From NCBI RefSeq assembly GCF_022662475.1, contig NZ_JAKNQQ010000002.1, forward strand, positions 62,001-126,000: a DNA stretch of 64,000 bases, written 5' to 3'. The notes under the pieces are model-generated. The model did no database searches, had not been told where the DNA came from, and saw only the letters and a program-made list of their open reading frames with translations. Position 1 is the stretch's first letter, and each line of letters opens with the position of its first letter. Origin of the DNA: Sphingomonas sp. TREG-RG-20F-R18-01. Lineage in GTDB: Bacteria; Pseudomonadota; Alphaproteobacteria; Sphingomonadales; Sphingomonadaceae. Positions 1 through 8,744 of the stretch are shown here, one piece after another. Made by a program: the position numbers and the translations under genes.

Positions 1-31
1 CGGCAGAACAGAATAAGCGAGTTTTAACGGC

Positions 32-1141
32 ATGGGGGACGTTCCGCCCGATATGCCGGTCCGGCAGGCCCGCCCTGCCCGTTCGGCGCCGACCCACGGC
101 CGAGAGGTTCGTGGCAAACCGGCCAACGCCAGGAAGCCAGGAGGCAAGTCCGCGAACCCCGTTGCGCGGGGGCGCGATTCGCGGCATTTCGCCGCGCTCG
201 ATCTCGGCACCAACAATTGTCGGTTGCTGATCGCGCGTCCGCAAGGCGATGGCTTTGCGGTGGTCGATGCCTTTTCGCGAATTGTCCGGCTGGGTGAGGG
301 CCTCGCCAAATCGGGGCGGCTGAGCGACGCCGCGATCGAGCGCACGATCGTCGCCCTCAAGATCTGCGCCGAAAAGCTGAAACGGCGCAACGTGACGCTG
401 TCGCGCGCGGTCGCGACCGAGGCATGTCGCCGCGCGGTCAACGGCGCGGATTTCATCGCGCGGGCCTACGCCGAAACCGGCATCCTGCTCGACATCATCA
501 CCGCGGAGGAAGAAGCCCGGCTCGCCGTGCTGGGCTGCCACGCGCTGATCGAACCCGGCGAGGATCCGGCGCTGGTGTTCGACATCGGCGGCGGGTCGAC
601 CGAACTGGTCCTGGTGGACACCAAGGGCGAAACCCCGCGCGTGCTCGACTGGCACAGCGCGCCCTGGGGGGTCGTCTCCCTGACCGAAAGCGCGGGCCAC
701 GGACCGCCGGGCGCAGATGGCGGCGCCGACGGGCGGGCGGCGGCCTATGCGCGGATGCGCGCACTGGTCACCGACAGCATGGCGGCGTTCGCCGCGCGCC
801 TGCCCCGCGGGATCGCGGTGCCCCGGCTCCTGGGAACGTCGGGCACGGTAACCACGCTGGCGAGCGTCTACCTCGGGCTGACGCATTATGATCGTTCGCA
901 GGTCGACGGGCTGATCGTCCCCGCCGCCGCGATGCGCCGGATCAGCCTGGATCTGGCCGGTAAGGATTTGCAGCAACGGGCACAGCTGCCGTGCATCGGC
1001 ACCGAGCGCGCCGACCTCGTCGTTGCGGGATGCGCGATCCTCGAGACGATTCTCGACCTGTGGCCCGCCGAACGGCTGGGCATCGCCGATCGCGGCATTC
1101 GCGAGGGCATTTTGCGCCGATTGATGGAGAGTTCTTCGTGA
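32..1141 (+). CDS. ppx: Ppx/GppA family phosphatase (exopolyphosphatase)
   Basis: Predicted cytoplasmic enzyme that releases terminal phosphate from polyphosphate and/or hydrolyses pppGpp. The sequence shows the ASKHA-fold phosphate loops: DLGTNNCRLL at residues 57-66 and FDIGGGSTE at 183-191. An acidic TAEEEARLAV stretch lies at 158-167, and a late GTSGTVTTLA loop follows. At 369 residues it is the short single-module form without the C-terminal HD domain of E. coli Ppx, as is common in alphaproteobacteria. The first 50 residues are a basic, low-complexity extension and the true start could be internal. Its stop overlaps the GTG of rlmE by 4 bp, so the two are translationally coupled. The 27 bases before it end in an open frame closing at TAA (25-27), possibly the tail of an upstream gene. 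Ppx versus GppA activity cannot be told from sequence. Confidence 0.9.
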   Translation: MGDVPPDMPVRQARPARSAPTHGREVRGKPANARKPGGKSANPVARGRDSRHFAALDLGTNNCRLLIARPQGDGFAVVDAFSRIVRLGEGLAKSGRLSDAAIERTIVALKICAEKLKRRNVTLSRAVATEACRRAVNGADFIARAYAETGILLDIITAEEEARLAVLGCHALIEPGEDPALVFDIGGGSTELVLVDTKGETPRVLDWHSAPWGVVSLTESAGHGPPGADGGADGRAAAYARMRALVTDSMAAFAARLPRGIAVPRLLGTSGTVTTLASVYLGLTHYDRSQVDGLIVPAAAMRRISLDLAGKDLQQRAQLPCIGTERADLVVAGCAILETILDLWPAERLGIADRGIREGILRRLMESSS

Positions 1142-1821
1142 GCAGAGACGGCGGCGGACTCCGGGTCCGCGTCAAGACCGCGCGCAAGCGTACCGCGCAA
1201 TCCACGCGCTGGCTCGAACGCCAGCTGAACGACCCCTACGTCAAGCGCGCGAAAGCCGACGGTTTCCGCAGTCGCGCTGCGTACAAATTGTCCGAGCTCG
1301 ACGAGCGGTTCGATTTCCTCAAGGGCAAGCGCCACGTCGTCGATCTCGGACTGGCTCCTGGCGGCTGGGCGCAGGTCGTGCGGCGCCAGGTGCCCAAGGC
1401 GGCGATTGTCGGAATCGATCTCCTCCCGGTCGATCCCATCGAGGGAGTCGAGATCCTTCAGCTCGATTTCATGGACGATGTCGCGCCCGAGCGGCTGATG
1501 GCGGCACTTGGCGGCGCGCCCGATCTTGTGCTGTCGGACATGGCGGCGAATACCGTCGGGCATCCCCAGACCGATGCGCTCCGCACCATGGGTCTGGTCG
1601 AGGCGGCGCTCGACTTCGCGATCGACGTGCTCCAGCCGGGCGGCGCGTTCGTCGGCAAGGTGTTTGCAGGCGGCGCGGACACTGCGCTGGTTGCGGAAAT
1701 GAAGCGTAACTTCACCACCGTGAAGCACGCAAAGCCCCCCGCCAGCCGCAAGGCGTCATCGGAATGGTACGTCGTGGCGCAGGGGTTCAAGGGCCGCAAG
1801 ACGAGCGAGACCGCCGACTGA
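1138..1821 (+). CDS. rlmE: 23S rRNA (uridine-2'-O)-methyltransferase RlmE (FtsJ/RrmJ)
   Basis: SAM-dependent methyltransferase that modifies the 2'-O of a uridine in the 23S rRNA A-loop during large-subunit assembly. The Rossmann SAM-binding motif reads VVDLGLAPGGWAQVV. A DLVLSDMAAN segment carries the catalytic Asp, and downstream Lys and Glu residues complete the K-D-K-E set expected of the family. The GTG at 1138 is chosen because it overlaps the ppx stop (GTGA) and gives 227 residues, the normal family size with a basic N-terminus. A frame open from 991 would add 49 residues lying inside ppx. The stop is 3 bases from the stop of the convergent GNAT gene. Confidence 0.93.
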   Translation: MSRDGGGLRVRVKTARKRTAQSTRWLERQLNDPYVKRAKADGFRSRAAYKLSELDERFDFLKGKRHVVDLGLAPGGWAQVVRRQVPKAAIVGIDLLPVDPIEGVEILQLDFMDDVAPERLMAALGGAPDLVLSDMAANTVGHPQTDALRTMGLVEAALDFAIDVLQPGGAFVGKVFAGGADTALVAEMKRNFTTVKHAKPPASRKASSEWYVVAQGFKGRKTSETAD

Positions 1822-1824
1822 CGC

Positions 1825-2097
1825 TCAGCCGAGCAGCGCGCGATACTCCGGGTGCTTCTCAATATAGGCGGTGACGAACGGACATTGCGAGACGACCTTC
1901 AGCCCGCGGTCGCGCGCCGAATCGAGCGCGGCGCGAATCAGCTTGGAGGCGACCCCACGGCCTTCGATCGCCTTGGGGACGATCGTATGGGTGAAGACGA
2001 TCGTGTCGTCCTCCCGCTGATAGGCCGCGACCGCGCGCTGGCCCGATACGATCAGTTCGAATTCGGCCTCGGCCTTGTTGTCGGTAACGCGTTCCAT
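1825..2097 (-). CDS. Small GNAT-like N-acetyltransferase (COG2388/YjdJ type)
   Basis: A 90-residue protein of the compact Gcn5-related acetyltransferase family (GNDAT/Acetyltransf_CG). It has a short beta hairpin (IVFTHTIVPKAIEGRGV), the acetyl-CoA pyrophosphate loop GRGVASKLI, a helix rich in Ala/Arg, then VVSQCPFVTAYIEKHPEY, which is the family C-terminal signature. The substrate is unknown for this group. The ATG at 2097 gives the family length; upstream in-frame codons would add an unrelated Arg-rich 63-residue extension. It is convergent with rlmE and diverges from recQ across about 300 bp in which I see no gene. Confidence 0.82.
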   Translation of the reverse strand: MERVTDNKAEAEFELIVSGQRAVAAYQREDDTIVFTHTIVPKAIEGRGVASKLIRAALDSARDRGLKVVSQCPFVTAYIEKHPEYRALLG

Positions 2098-2395
2098 GGT
2101 GCCGCGTTTGCACGCCGGGGATCGCATTGCGCAAGAGGGCGCGTGTGCCGCGGCTCGTCCACGTCGAACCAGTGGGCACGCGACCGGCAAGGACGGGGTC
2201 CGAACCATCCGGTGGACTCGCGCCAGCGTCATGACGGTGGCAATGCCACAACGCGCGTGGTCGATCGAACGACGCGCCGGGCGCACCAGCCACCGACCTT
2301 CCCCGTCCCGGGGTCGCGAGGTCGCTTGGCAGGCACGGCGTTAATTGCGCCCGCGCGCCCCTTACGCTTTGGGACCGTGCACGCTAGATCGGGGC

Positions 2396-4171
2396 ATGAT
2401 GCTCGACCCCCTTCCGATCCTGCAATCGACCTTCGGCTTCCCCGGTTTTCGCGGAGTGCAGGGTTCGGTCGTCGAGCGCGTGCTGCGTGCCGAGAACACC
2501 CTCGCCGTCATGCCGACCGGCGCGGGCAAGTCGCTGTGCTATCAGCTGCCCGCGGTTGCGCTGCCCGGCACCTGCGTCGTCGTCTCCCCGCTGATCGCGC
2601 TGATGCACGACCAGTTGCGCGCGGCGACCGCGATCGGGATCAGCGCGGCGACGCTGACCTCGGTCGATACCGACCAGATGGAAACGATCGCGCGCTTCCG
2701 GCGTGGCGACCTCGACCTACTGTACGTCGCACCCGAGCGGGCCTCGAGCCAGAGCTTCCGTGATTTGCTTGGCCAGGCCCCGCTCGCGCTGTTCGCGATC
2801 GACGAGGCGCATTGCGTCTCCGAATGGGGGCATGACTTCCGCCCCGATTATCGCTTGCTCCGCCCGCTGCTCGATGCCTTCCCGGACGTACCAAGGCTCG
2901 CGCTGACCGCGACCGCCGATGCGCACACTCGCGCGGACATCCTCGACCAGCTCGGCATCCCGCACGAGGGCATGATCGTCGCTGGGTTCGACCGGCCCAA
3001 CATCCAGTATCGCATCAGCCCCAAGGACAATGCCACCCGCCAGATCGCCGACCTGATCGCGGAGACGCCCGGCGCAGGTATCGTCTACGTCCAGAGCCGC
3101 GCCGGCACCGAAAAGATGGCCGAGGCGCTCGCCAAGACCGGGCGCCCGACGCGCGCCTATCACGCCGGGCTCGATCCGTCGGTCCGGGCGAAGAATCAGG
3201 CCGATTTCGTCGCGTCCGAGGACATGGTGATGTGCGCGACGGTCGCGTTCGGGATGGGGATCGACAAGCCCGACGTCCGCTTCGTGGCCCACGCCGGCCT
3301 GCCCAAGTCGATCGAGGCTTATTATCAGGAAACCGGCCGCGCCGGGCGTGACGGCGATCCGGCGATGGCGCATCTCTTCTGGGGCGCCGAGGATTTCGCG
3401 CGCGCGCGCCAGCGCATCGGCGAGGTCGAGCCCGTCCGCCAGCCAGGCGAGCGGCAGCGGCTCGCGGCGCTGGGCGCGCTCGCCGAGACGGCGGGGTGCC
3501 GCCGGCGGATCCTGCTCAAGCATTTCGGGGACGACTCGCCTGAGAATTGCGGCAATTGCGATAATTGCCTCAACCCGCCCGCCAGCATCGATGCGACGGA
3601 GGTGGCGAGGAAATTCCTCTCCGCCGTCTTTCGCACGGGGCAGAGCTTTGGCACGGGCTATATCGAACAGGTCCTGACCGGACAGTCGAGCGAGCGCAGT
3701 CTGATGAACGGGCATGAGGCGCTCGGGGTATGGGGCATCGCCGCGTCGCCCGAGGAAACCGCGCTGATCAAGCCGGTCGCCCGCGCGCTGCTGCTGCGCG
3801 ATGCGCTCCGCGCGAACGATTTCGGCGGACTGGAGTTCGGCCCCGGCGCGCGCGGGATCCTCAAGGAGAACGACCGCGTCGACCTGATCGTCCCGCCGAA
3901 GCGCGCGCGGCGGACGCGGGGGGGTGCAAGCGGCGGCGCGGCGGCGAACCCGAGCGGCGATCCGCTGTTCGAGGCCCTGCGGACCAAGCGGCGCGAGCTG
4001 GCGCTGGAAGCCAGCGTGCCGCCATATGTGATCTTCCACGATTCCGTACTGCGCGAGATGGCGAACCTGCGCCCGGCGTCGCTCGGCGCGATGGGGCGGA
4101 TCACCGGGGTCGGCGCGCGCAAGCTCGAGGCGTATGGCGAGGCGTTTCTGGCGGTGGTGCGGCGGTTCTAG
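2396..4171 (+). CDS. recQ: ATP-dependent DNA helicase RecQ
   Basis: 3'-5' superfamily 2 helicase acting in recombination and replication-fork repair. Domains in order: a helicase core with Walker A MPTGAGKS at about residues 39-46 and the DEAH box followed by the aromatic-rich loop (CVSEWGHDFRPDY) diagnostic of RecQ; a second RecA lobe ending in the QETGRAGRDG motif; the zinc-binding element with a CGNCDNC cluster near residue 380; a winged-helix RQC region; and a C-terminal HRDC domain ending at the stop. At 591 residues it is full length. Two adjacent ATGs (2396, 2399) are plausible starts; the frame is open 51 nt further upstream without family similarity. Confidence 0.96.
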   Translation: MMLDPLPILQSTFGFPGFRGVQGSVVERVLRAENTLAVMPTGAGKSLCYQLPAVALPGTCVVVSPLIALMHDQLRAATAIGISAATLTSVDTDQMETIARFRRGDLDLLYVAPERASSQSFRDLLGQAPLALFAIDEAHCVSEWGHDFRPDYRLLRPLLDAFPDVPRLALTATADAHTRADILDQLGIPHEGMIVAGFDRPNIQYRISPKDNATRQIADLIAETPGAGIVYVQSRAGTEKMAEALAKTGRPTRAYHAGLDPSVRAKNQADFVASEDMVMCATVAFGMGIDKPDVRFVAHAGLPKSIEAYYQETGRAGRDGDPAMAHLFWGAEDFARARQRIGEVEPVRQPGERQRLAALGALAETAGCRRRILLKHFGDDSPENCGNCDNCLNPPASIDATEVARKFLSAVFRTGQSFGTGYIEQVLTGQSSERSLMNGHEALGVWGIAASPEETALIKPVARALLLRDALRANDFGGLEFGPGARGILKENDRVDLIVPPKRARRTRGGASGGAAANPSGDPLFEALRTKRRELALEASVPPYVIFHDSVLREMANLRPASLGAMGRITGVGARKLEAYGEAFLAVVRRF

Positions 4172-4229
4172 GGAGCGGGCGTCGGACTACCTGCGCGGGA
4201 TGACGGCCTGAACGGACCGTACCCTGACC

Positions 4230-4397
4230 TCAGGCGCGATTTTCATGATCGCGCTCACTGCCCGACGGTTCCACTGCCTTTGCCGCCCGCGCCGCCCGGT
4301 AGCGCCGCGTCGCGAGCAGCCCGCCCAGCACGAAGCCACCCGGCACCAGCAACACCGCCGCCGCCACTCCGATCCTGGTCCAGTCCTTGCGATCCAT
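4230..4397 (-). CDS. Small single-pass membrane protein, unknown function
   Basis: A 55-codon frame not recognised as a named family. It begins with MDRKDWTRIG, then one hydrophobic segment of roughly 20 residues rich in Ala, Val, Leu and Gly (about 10-29), then a positive RRYRAARAAK stretch and an acidic, charged tail ending at TGA. The charge pattern suggests one transmembrane helix. The frame fills the gap between recQ and the GMC oxidoreductase, on the same strand as and just after the latter (stop of GMC to ATG 17 bp), so it may share its transcript. Support is only the composition and the clean start/stop. Codon use matches the neighbours. Confidence 0.55.
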   Translation of the reverse strand: MDRKDWTRIGVAAAVLLVPGGFVLGGLLATRRYRAARAAKAVEPSGSERDHENRA

Positions 4398-4414
4398 CGA
4401 AATCGCCTAGGCGG

Positions 4415-6001
4415 TCAGCGCAGATCGGTCGCCACGAAATCGGCACAGCGTTCGCCAATCATGATCGACGGGGCATTGGTGTTGCCCGAGACGAGCTTGG
4501 GCATGACCGATGCATCCGCGACATACAGTCCCTCCACCCCGCGAACCCGCAGTCGTGGATCGCACACGGCAGCCTCGTCCGATCCCATCCGCGCCGTCCC
4601 GACCGGGTGATAGACCGTATCCGCGCGCGACCGGATCAGATCCTCCAGCGCCGCGTCGTCGGACAGGTCGACCGGATGCCGGTCGCGGCCCTGATGGTCG
4701 CTGAGCGGAGGCTGTTCCAGGATCCGGTACATCGCGCGTACGCCCGCCTTCATCACGGCCATGTCGCGCGGGTCGGTAAGGAAGGCCGGGTCGATCAGCG
4801 GCGCTTCCCGCGCGTCGGTCGATCCGAGGCGTACCGTTCCGTGGCTTTCGGGACGGAGCACGCAGACATGGCAGGAATATCCGTGTCCCGGCACCTTGGT
4901 CCGGCCGTGATCCTCAAGCGCTGCAACCACGAAATGCAGCTGGACGTCGGGCGCGGGCGCGTCCGGCATCACTTTCAGGAATGCGCCGGCCTCGGCGAAC
5001 GGGGTCGTCATCATCCCCTGGCGCTTGCGCAGCCACTGGATCATGCCGCCCGCCATCGCGATCGTCCCCTTCAGCGAACTGCCGACGAATTGCGTCCCCG
5101 GCGTCTCGAACGCGGCGACATAATCGATGTGGTCCTGCAGATTGGACCCGACGGCCGGCCGGTCGACCCGCACCGCAATGCCGTGGTCGCGCAAATGCGC
5201 CGCCGGGCCGATGCCCGACAATTGCAGCAACTGCGCGGTCCCGAACACGCCGCCGGCAAGGATCACCGCGCGCCGCGCGCGGATCTGGCGGGCCTGCCCG
5301 TCCTGAATATAGGTGACCCCGCTCGCTCGCGCGCCGTCGAACAGGACCCGCTCGACCGTCACCCCGGTCAGCACCGACAGGTTGGGGTGCGTCGGTCGGT
5401 CGCCGAGATAGGCGCGTGCCGAGGTCCAGCGTTCACCGTTGCGCTGTGTCACCTGGTACAGGCCGATTCCATCCTGCCGCGCGCCGTTGAAATCGGCGTT
5501 GTGCGGGATCTGCAGGCTCTCGCCCGCCGCGACGAAATCGCGGCTGCCGGGATTGGCATGATGCTGCTCGCTGACCCACAGCGGACCGTCGCCACCGTGG
5601 AAAGCGTCGCCGCCGCGCTCGTTATGCTCGCTGCGGCGGAACCACGGGAGCACGTCGTCATACGACCAGCCGGTGCACCCCATCGCCGCCCAATTGTCGT
5701 AATCCCAGCGATTGCCGCGGATGTAGATCATCGCGTTGATTGCGCTCGATCCGCCCATCCCCTTGCCGCGCGGCTGGTGCCCGCGCCGGCCGTTGAGCCC
5801 GGTTTGCGGGACGGTCTCGTAATTCCAGTTGGTCTTGGGGGTCTGGAACGCGAGCATTGCCGGAATCCGCGTGCGCAACCCGGTGTTGCGGCCGCCTGCC
5901 TCGAGCACCGCGACCGAGAATCTCCCGCCTTCGCTTAGCCGGCCCGCCGCAGCGGCACCGCCCGACCCTCCTCCGATGACGACGATGTCGACTTCTTCCA
6001 C
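4415..6001 (-). CDS. GMC-family FAD-dependent oxidoreductase (choline/alcohol dehydrogenase-like)
   Basis: Flavoprotein of the glucose-methanol-choline family that oxidises an alcohol. The N-terminal ADP-binding motif VVIGGGSGGAAAAGRL is immediately followed by an EAGG beta-2 end, and the GMC signature GGSSAINAMIYIRGN follows. The C-terminal FAD/active-site part has YHPVGTARMG and a late NTNAPSIMIGERCADF segment carrying the His-Asn pair. Length (528 aa) is typical. The GTG at 6001 is preferred because AGAGGA lies 6 nt upstream; another in-frame GTG at 6016 has its purine tract directly abutting the codon. The substrate cannot be named; no betaine or PEG cluster surrounds it. Confidence 0.88.
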   Translation of the reverse strand: MEEVDIVVIGGGSGGAAAAGRLSEGGRFSVAVLEAGGRNTGLRTRIPAMLAFQTPKTNWNYETVPQTGLNGRRGHQPRGKGMGGSSAINAMIYIRGNRWDYDNWAAMGCTGWSYDDVLPWFRRSEHNERGGDAFHGGDGPLWVSEQHHANPGSRDFVAAGESLQIPHNADFNGARQDGIGLYQVTQRNGERWTSARAYLGDRPTHPNLSVLTGVTVERVLFDGARASGVTYIQDGQARQIRARRAVILAGGVFGTAQLLQLSGIGPAAHLRDHGIAVRVDRPAVGSNLQDHIDYVAAFETPGTQFVGSSLKGTIAMAGGMIQWLRKRQGMMTTPFAEAGAFLKVMPDAPAPDVQLHFVVAALEDHGRTKVPGHGYSCHVCVLRPESHGTVRLGSTDAREAPLIDPAFLTDPRDMAVMKAGVRAMYRILEQPPLSDHQGRDRHPVDLSDDAALEDLIRSRADTVYHPVGTARMGSDEAAVCDPRLRVRGVEGLYVADASVMPKLVSGNTNAPSIMIGERCADFVATDLR

Positions 6002-6107
6002 GGGCTGTCCTCTCACTCTCCACGGCCGTGGCTATGCTGCCATCGTGCCTTGCGTGTCGAACTTGGCACGAACCCGTGGCGGCCGCCAGAGGCCGCGCGT
6101 CACGGGA

Positions 6108-6503
6108 TCAGTGAAAGGTCAGCGAAGATTCCAGCGCACGGACCTCGTCCGCAGTCACGCCGAACAGCAGCACGCCGCCGAACATTCGCTCACCGGTCTC
6201 GACCCGCACGCCCTCGATGTCCTGGCTCAGCGCGACGGGTGGAAGCAACCGCCGCGCGACGACCTTGGCGCCCCGCCGCTTGAGCATCGCGACCGCGCCC
6301 CCGCCCGCGACCAGCGCGGCATTGCCGTCGGTGCCGACCACCGCCCCGTGCGCGACGAAACCTGCGAGCAAAGTTTCTGCCATCTCGCGCGCTTGCGCTG
6401 CGTCGCCGATCCGGCTTTCGGCCAGCCGCAGCCAGCGCGCAACCAGGGCAAGGCCGATCAGCCCGGCGAGGCCATAGCCGATCACGTCCCAGCTCAGCGG
6501 CAT
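6108..6503 (-). CDS. Hypothetical protein with N-terminal membrane segment
   Basis: A 131-residue protein I do not recognise. The first 24 residues form a hydrophobic helix (VIGYGLAGLIGLALVARWL), followed by a soluble part with alternating beta-like segments (AVVGTDGNAALVAGGG, VARRLLPP, GVRVETGERMFGGVLLFGV) and a short acidic helix near the end. This suggests a membrane-tethered small domain facing the cytoplasm or periplasm. It ends 106 bp upstream of the GMC oxidoreductase and starts 19 bp after the DUF442 gene, all on the same strand, so the three may be co-transcribed. Confidence 0.7.
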   Translation of the reverse strand: MPLSWDVIGYGLAGLIGLALVARWLRLAESRIGDAAQAREMAETLLAGFVAHGAVVGTDGNAALVAGGGAVAMLKRRGAKVVARRLLPPVALSQDIEGVRVETGERMFGGVLLFGVTADEVRALESSLTFH

Positions 6504-6522
6504 CGGCGCGCGCCGGTCCGCG

Positions 6523-6957
6523 TCACTGTGGTGTCGACAGCGCGTCGAGCAACGGGCGCAGGCCGGTCAGGTCGTACCCAGCCGCCGCCGCCTTCGCCAT
6601 GACGGCATCGGGATGCCCGCCCGCCTTGACCGCGGCAAGCGCCCACAGGTTGCACGACCGCGTACCCGAGCGGCAATAAGCGAGCACCGGCCCCTTGGCC
6701 TCCCCCAGCACCGCCGCCATCGCATCGATCTGCGGGTGCGAGAAACCGGCATGGGTCACGGGGATCGCGGTGTAGGTCATGCCAACGGCTGCGGCGGCGG
6801 CGGCGATCGCGTCGCCGCTCGGCTGTCCGAAATCCTCGCCGTCGGGGCGATTGTTGACGATGTCGGTGAAGCCTGCGGCAGCAAGCTCGGCGATCGCATC
6901 GGGCGCGATCTGCGGGGCGACGGCAATGCTGGCGTCGATGGTGCGAAGCGTGGTCAT
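6523..6957 (-). CDS. DUF442/TIGR01244-type phosphatase-like sulfur transferase
   Basis: A 144-residue protein of the phosphatase-like domain family found alone or at the N-terminus of Blh-type beta-lactamase fold proteins (DUF442, TIGR01244). Visible hallmarks are an N-terminal beta strand and QIAPDAIAELAAAGF helix, the IVNNRPDGED strand-loop, and the active-site loop CRSGTR at residues 95-100 (Cys-x4-Arg), then SCNLWAL. In the related Blh protein this domain accompanies sulfide metabolism; a direct role here is unproven. The start at 6957 is chosen over an upstream in-frame ATG (7044) because homologous sequence begins at MTTLRTID. Confidence 0.82.
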   Translation of the reverse strand: MTTLRTIDASIAVAPQIAPDAIAELAAAGFTDIVNNRPDGEDFGQPSGDAIAAAAAAVGMTYTAIPVTHAGFSHPQIDAMAAVLGEAKGPVLAYCRSGTRSCNLWALAAVKAGGHPDAVMAKAAAAGYDLTGLRPLLDALSTPQ

Positions 6958-7120
6958 GGGCACCCTTATACCGTCCCAGCGCCGCGGCGAAAGGCTCGGC
7001 ACCCCACACGTGCCGCCCGCCGATCCCAAGTCGTTCATTAACATTGACTTAAATCAATATATGTTGCGCCGCGGATCTATCGCAGTCATGGCCTCCCGCC
7101 ACGGACACCACGGAAATCCG

Positions 7121-7360
7121 ATGAACAAACTGCTGCAAGTTCTGGTCGTCATCACGATCGCTATCGTCGTGATGTTCGGGAGTCGCTGGTACATGTACGT
7201 CGCTTACGCCGACAGTCCGTATAACGAAGTCGGCATTGCCCTGAATGGCTACGCGCCGGCACCATTGCGGCACTGGGGCTGTGCCAAGCTGCATGCGCGG
7301 TTCCCGGGGCAATTGCCCCCGCTTGGCTGCGGCGGCGCTGATGGGCGCAGCTGGATCTGA
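7121..7360 (+). CDS. Small membrane-anchored protein, unknown function
   Basis: A 79-residue frame beginning MNKLLQVLVVIT with one strongly hydrophobic helix (about residues 4-20), followed by an extracytoplasmic-looking stretch with aromatic residues (SRWYMYVAYADSPYNEVG) and two Cys (C54, C70). The pattern is that of a signal-anchored or secreted small protein. In-frame ATG codons lie further upstream (7088), but hydrophobic onset argues for 7121. I do not recognise the family. It stands alone, divergent from the DUF442 gene and 84 bp before the mechanosensitive channel gene on the same strand. Confidence 0.55.
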   Translation: MNKLLQVLVVITIAIVVMFGSRWYMYVAYADSPYNEVGIALNGYAPAPLRHWGCAKLHARFPGQLPPLGCGGADGRSWI

Positions 7361-7444
7361 CCCAGGCATCGGAACGCCCGGTTGCGCTGATCCGTTAAGG
7401 AGGCGCTGCGATGGCGTAGTGTCACCTCGATCAGCGGAGGCCTT

Positions 7445-8539
7445 GTGATCGGCGACCTGGGATTGTCGCATTTGTGGGAGCAGCGGCTTGCCGCCGCAGT
7501 GACCTTTGCCGTCGCGATCGTGATCGCGCTGGTGTCCTACCGTATCGCGATGCTCGCACTGCGCCGGTTCACCGAGCGGACGCCGAGCCGCGCCGACAAC
7601 ATCGTGGTCGCGCGGATCGCCGCGCCGTTGCGCTGGATCTTCGTGGCGGTCGCGCTGAGCATGGCGGCGCGCGGAATCGACTTGCCCGCCCACCAGGCCG
7701 CGCTGGGCCAGCAGATCGCCGGATTCGTCATTCCTGCGCTGGTCGGCTGGATGGTGATCGCGACGATCCGGGCGGCCAACGACATCGTCGATCTGCGCTA
7801 CGACATCAGCGTCGCGGACAATCTCAAGGCCCGTCGCAAGCGCACCCGCTATGCGATCCTGACGCGGATCGCGGTCATCTGCGTCGTCTTCATCACCTTG
7901 TGCATGATGCTGCTCAGCATCCCGGCGATCCGCGCCGTCGGCGTGACCCTGATGGCGTCCGCCGGACTTGCCGGCCTTGCGGTCGGCGCTGCGGCGCAGC
8001 CTGCGCTCAAGAACCTGATCGCGGGAATCCAGCTCGCCTTTACCGAACCGATCCGGCTCGACGACGTCGTCATCATCGAGAACGAATGGGGCCGGATCGA
8101 GGAAATCCGGCTGACCTATGTGGTGGTGCGGATCTGGGACGACCGTCGTTTGGTCGTGCCGGTAAGCAAGTTCCTGGAAGACAGTTTCCAGAACTGGACC
8201 CGGTCGAACGCGCAATTGCTGGGCTCGGTGTTCGTCTATGTCGACCCGGCGGCCGACGTCGCGCGGTTGCGGACGCATGTCGAGCGACTGGTGTCGGACA
8301 ACCCCCGCTGGGACAAGCGCTTCTGGAACCTGCAGGTCACCGATGCGACCGCCGACGCGTTGCAGTTGCGCGTGCTGGCGACCGCGCAGGATGCGTCGAT
8401 CGCTTTCGACCTGCGCTGCGACATTCGCGAGGGCCTGATGCGATACATCGCCACCGAAATGCCCGAGGCGATCGTGCGACGCCGTTTGCTGACGGACGGG
8501 TTCGCGGGACACACGACGACGGTGCCGGAAAGGCATTGA
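7445..8539 (+). CDS. MscS-family mechanosensitive ion channel
   Basis: Inner-membrane channel protein of 364 residues. The N-terminal half holds four to five hydrophobic helices. The pore-lining region reads ASAGLAGLAVGAAAQPALKN, with the small-residue packing expected of MscS TM3, followed by the beta-domain signature (FTEPIRLDDVVIIENEWG, then EEIRLTYVVVRIWDDR and NWTR). The C-terminal soluble vestibule is about 130 residues. The GTG at 7445 starts a frame beginning MIGDLGLSHLWEQR. It is larger than E. coli MscS (286 aa) because of an extra N-terminal membrane pair, a common alphaproteobacterial arrangement. Function in osmotic down-shock is inferred from family. Confidence 0.9.
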   Translation: MIGDLGLSHLWEQRLAAAVTFAVAIVIALVSYRIAMLALRRFTERTPSRADNIVVARIAAPLRWIFVAVALSMAARGIDLPAHQAALGQQIAGFVIPALVGWMVIATIRAANDIVDLRYDISVADNLKARRKRTRYAILTRIAVICVVFITLCMMLLSIPAIRAVGVTLMASAGLAGLAVGAAAQPALKNLIAGIQLAFTEPIRLDDVVIIENEWGRIEEIRLTYVVVRIWDDRRLVVPVSKFLEDSFQNWTRSNAQLLGSVFVYVDPAADVARLRTHVERLVSDNPRWDKRFWNLQVTDATADALQLRVLATAQDASIAFDLRCDIREGLMRYIATEMPEAIVRRRLLTDGFAGHTTTVPERH

Positions 8540-8651
8540 CCGCGTTCGGACGGGACCTTGCCGCGGGACCCTGGGATCGAGATGTCACTGGCGGTAGGAA
8601 TGGCATCGACCGTTGCTCCATGCCCGGTCCGATACACCGCAAGTCCCATAA

Positions 8652-8680
8652 AAAGCGGCCGGTGTGTTGCCACACCGGCC
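8652..8680 (-). terminator. Rho-independent terminator downstream of amtB
   Basis: A 10-bp perfect stem, GGCCGGTGTG (8657-8666) pairing with CACACCGGCC (8671-8680), with a 4-nt TTGC loop. On the minus strand it is followed by GCTTTTTA, a T-run. It lies 65 bp beyond the amtB stop, in the gap between amtB and the convergent mechanosensitive channel gene, and is oriented to end glnK-amtB transcription. Confidence 0.85.
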
Positions 8681-8744
8681 TAAGGTCGTCCGCAGGAGGA
8701 ACATCGTGGGGCCGCCGGGCCACCCGACCCGGCAACCAAACTCG

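Noticed and set aside
1-27. Open frame ending at TAA before ppx, possibly the end of a polyphosphate kinase gene
   Set aside because: Only eight codons are visible, too few to identify; ppk upstream of ppx is only a guess from common gene order.
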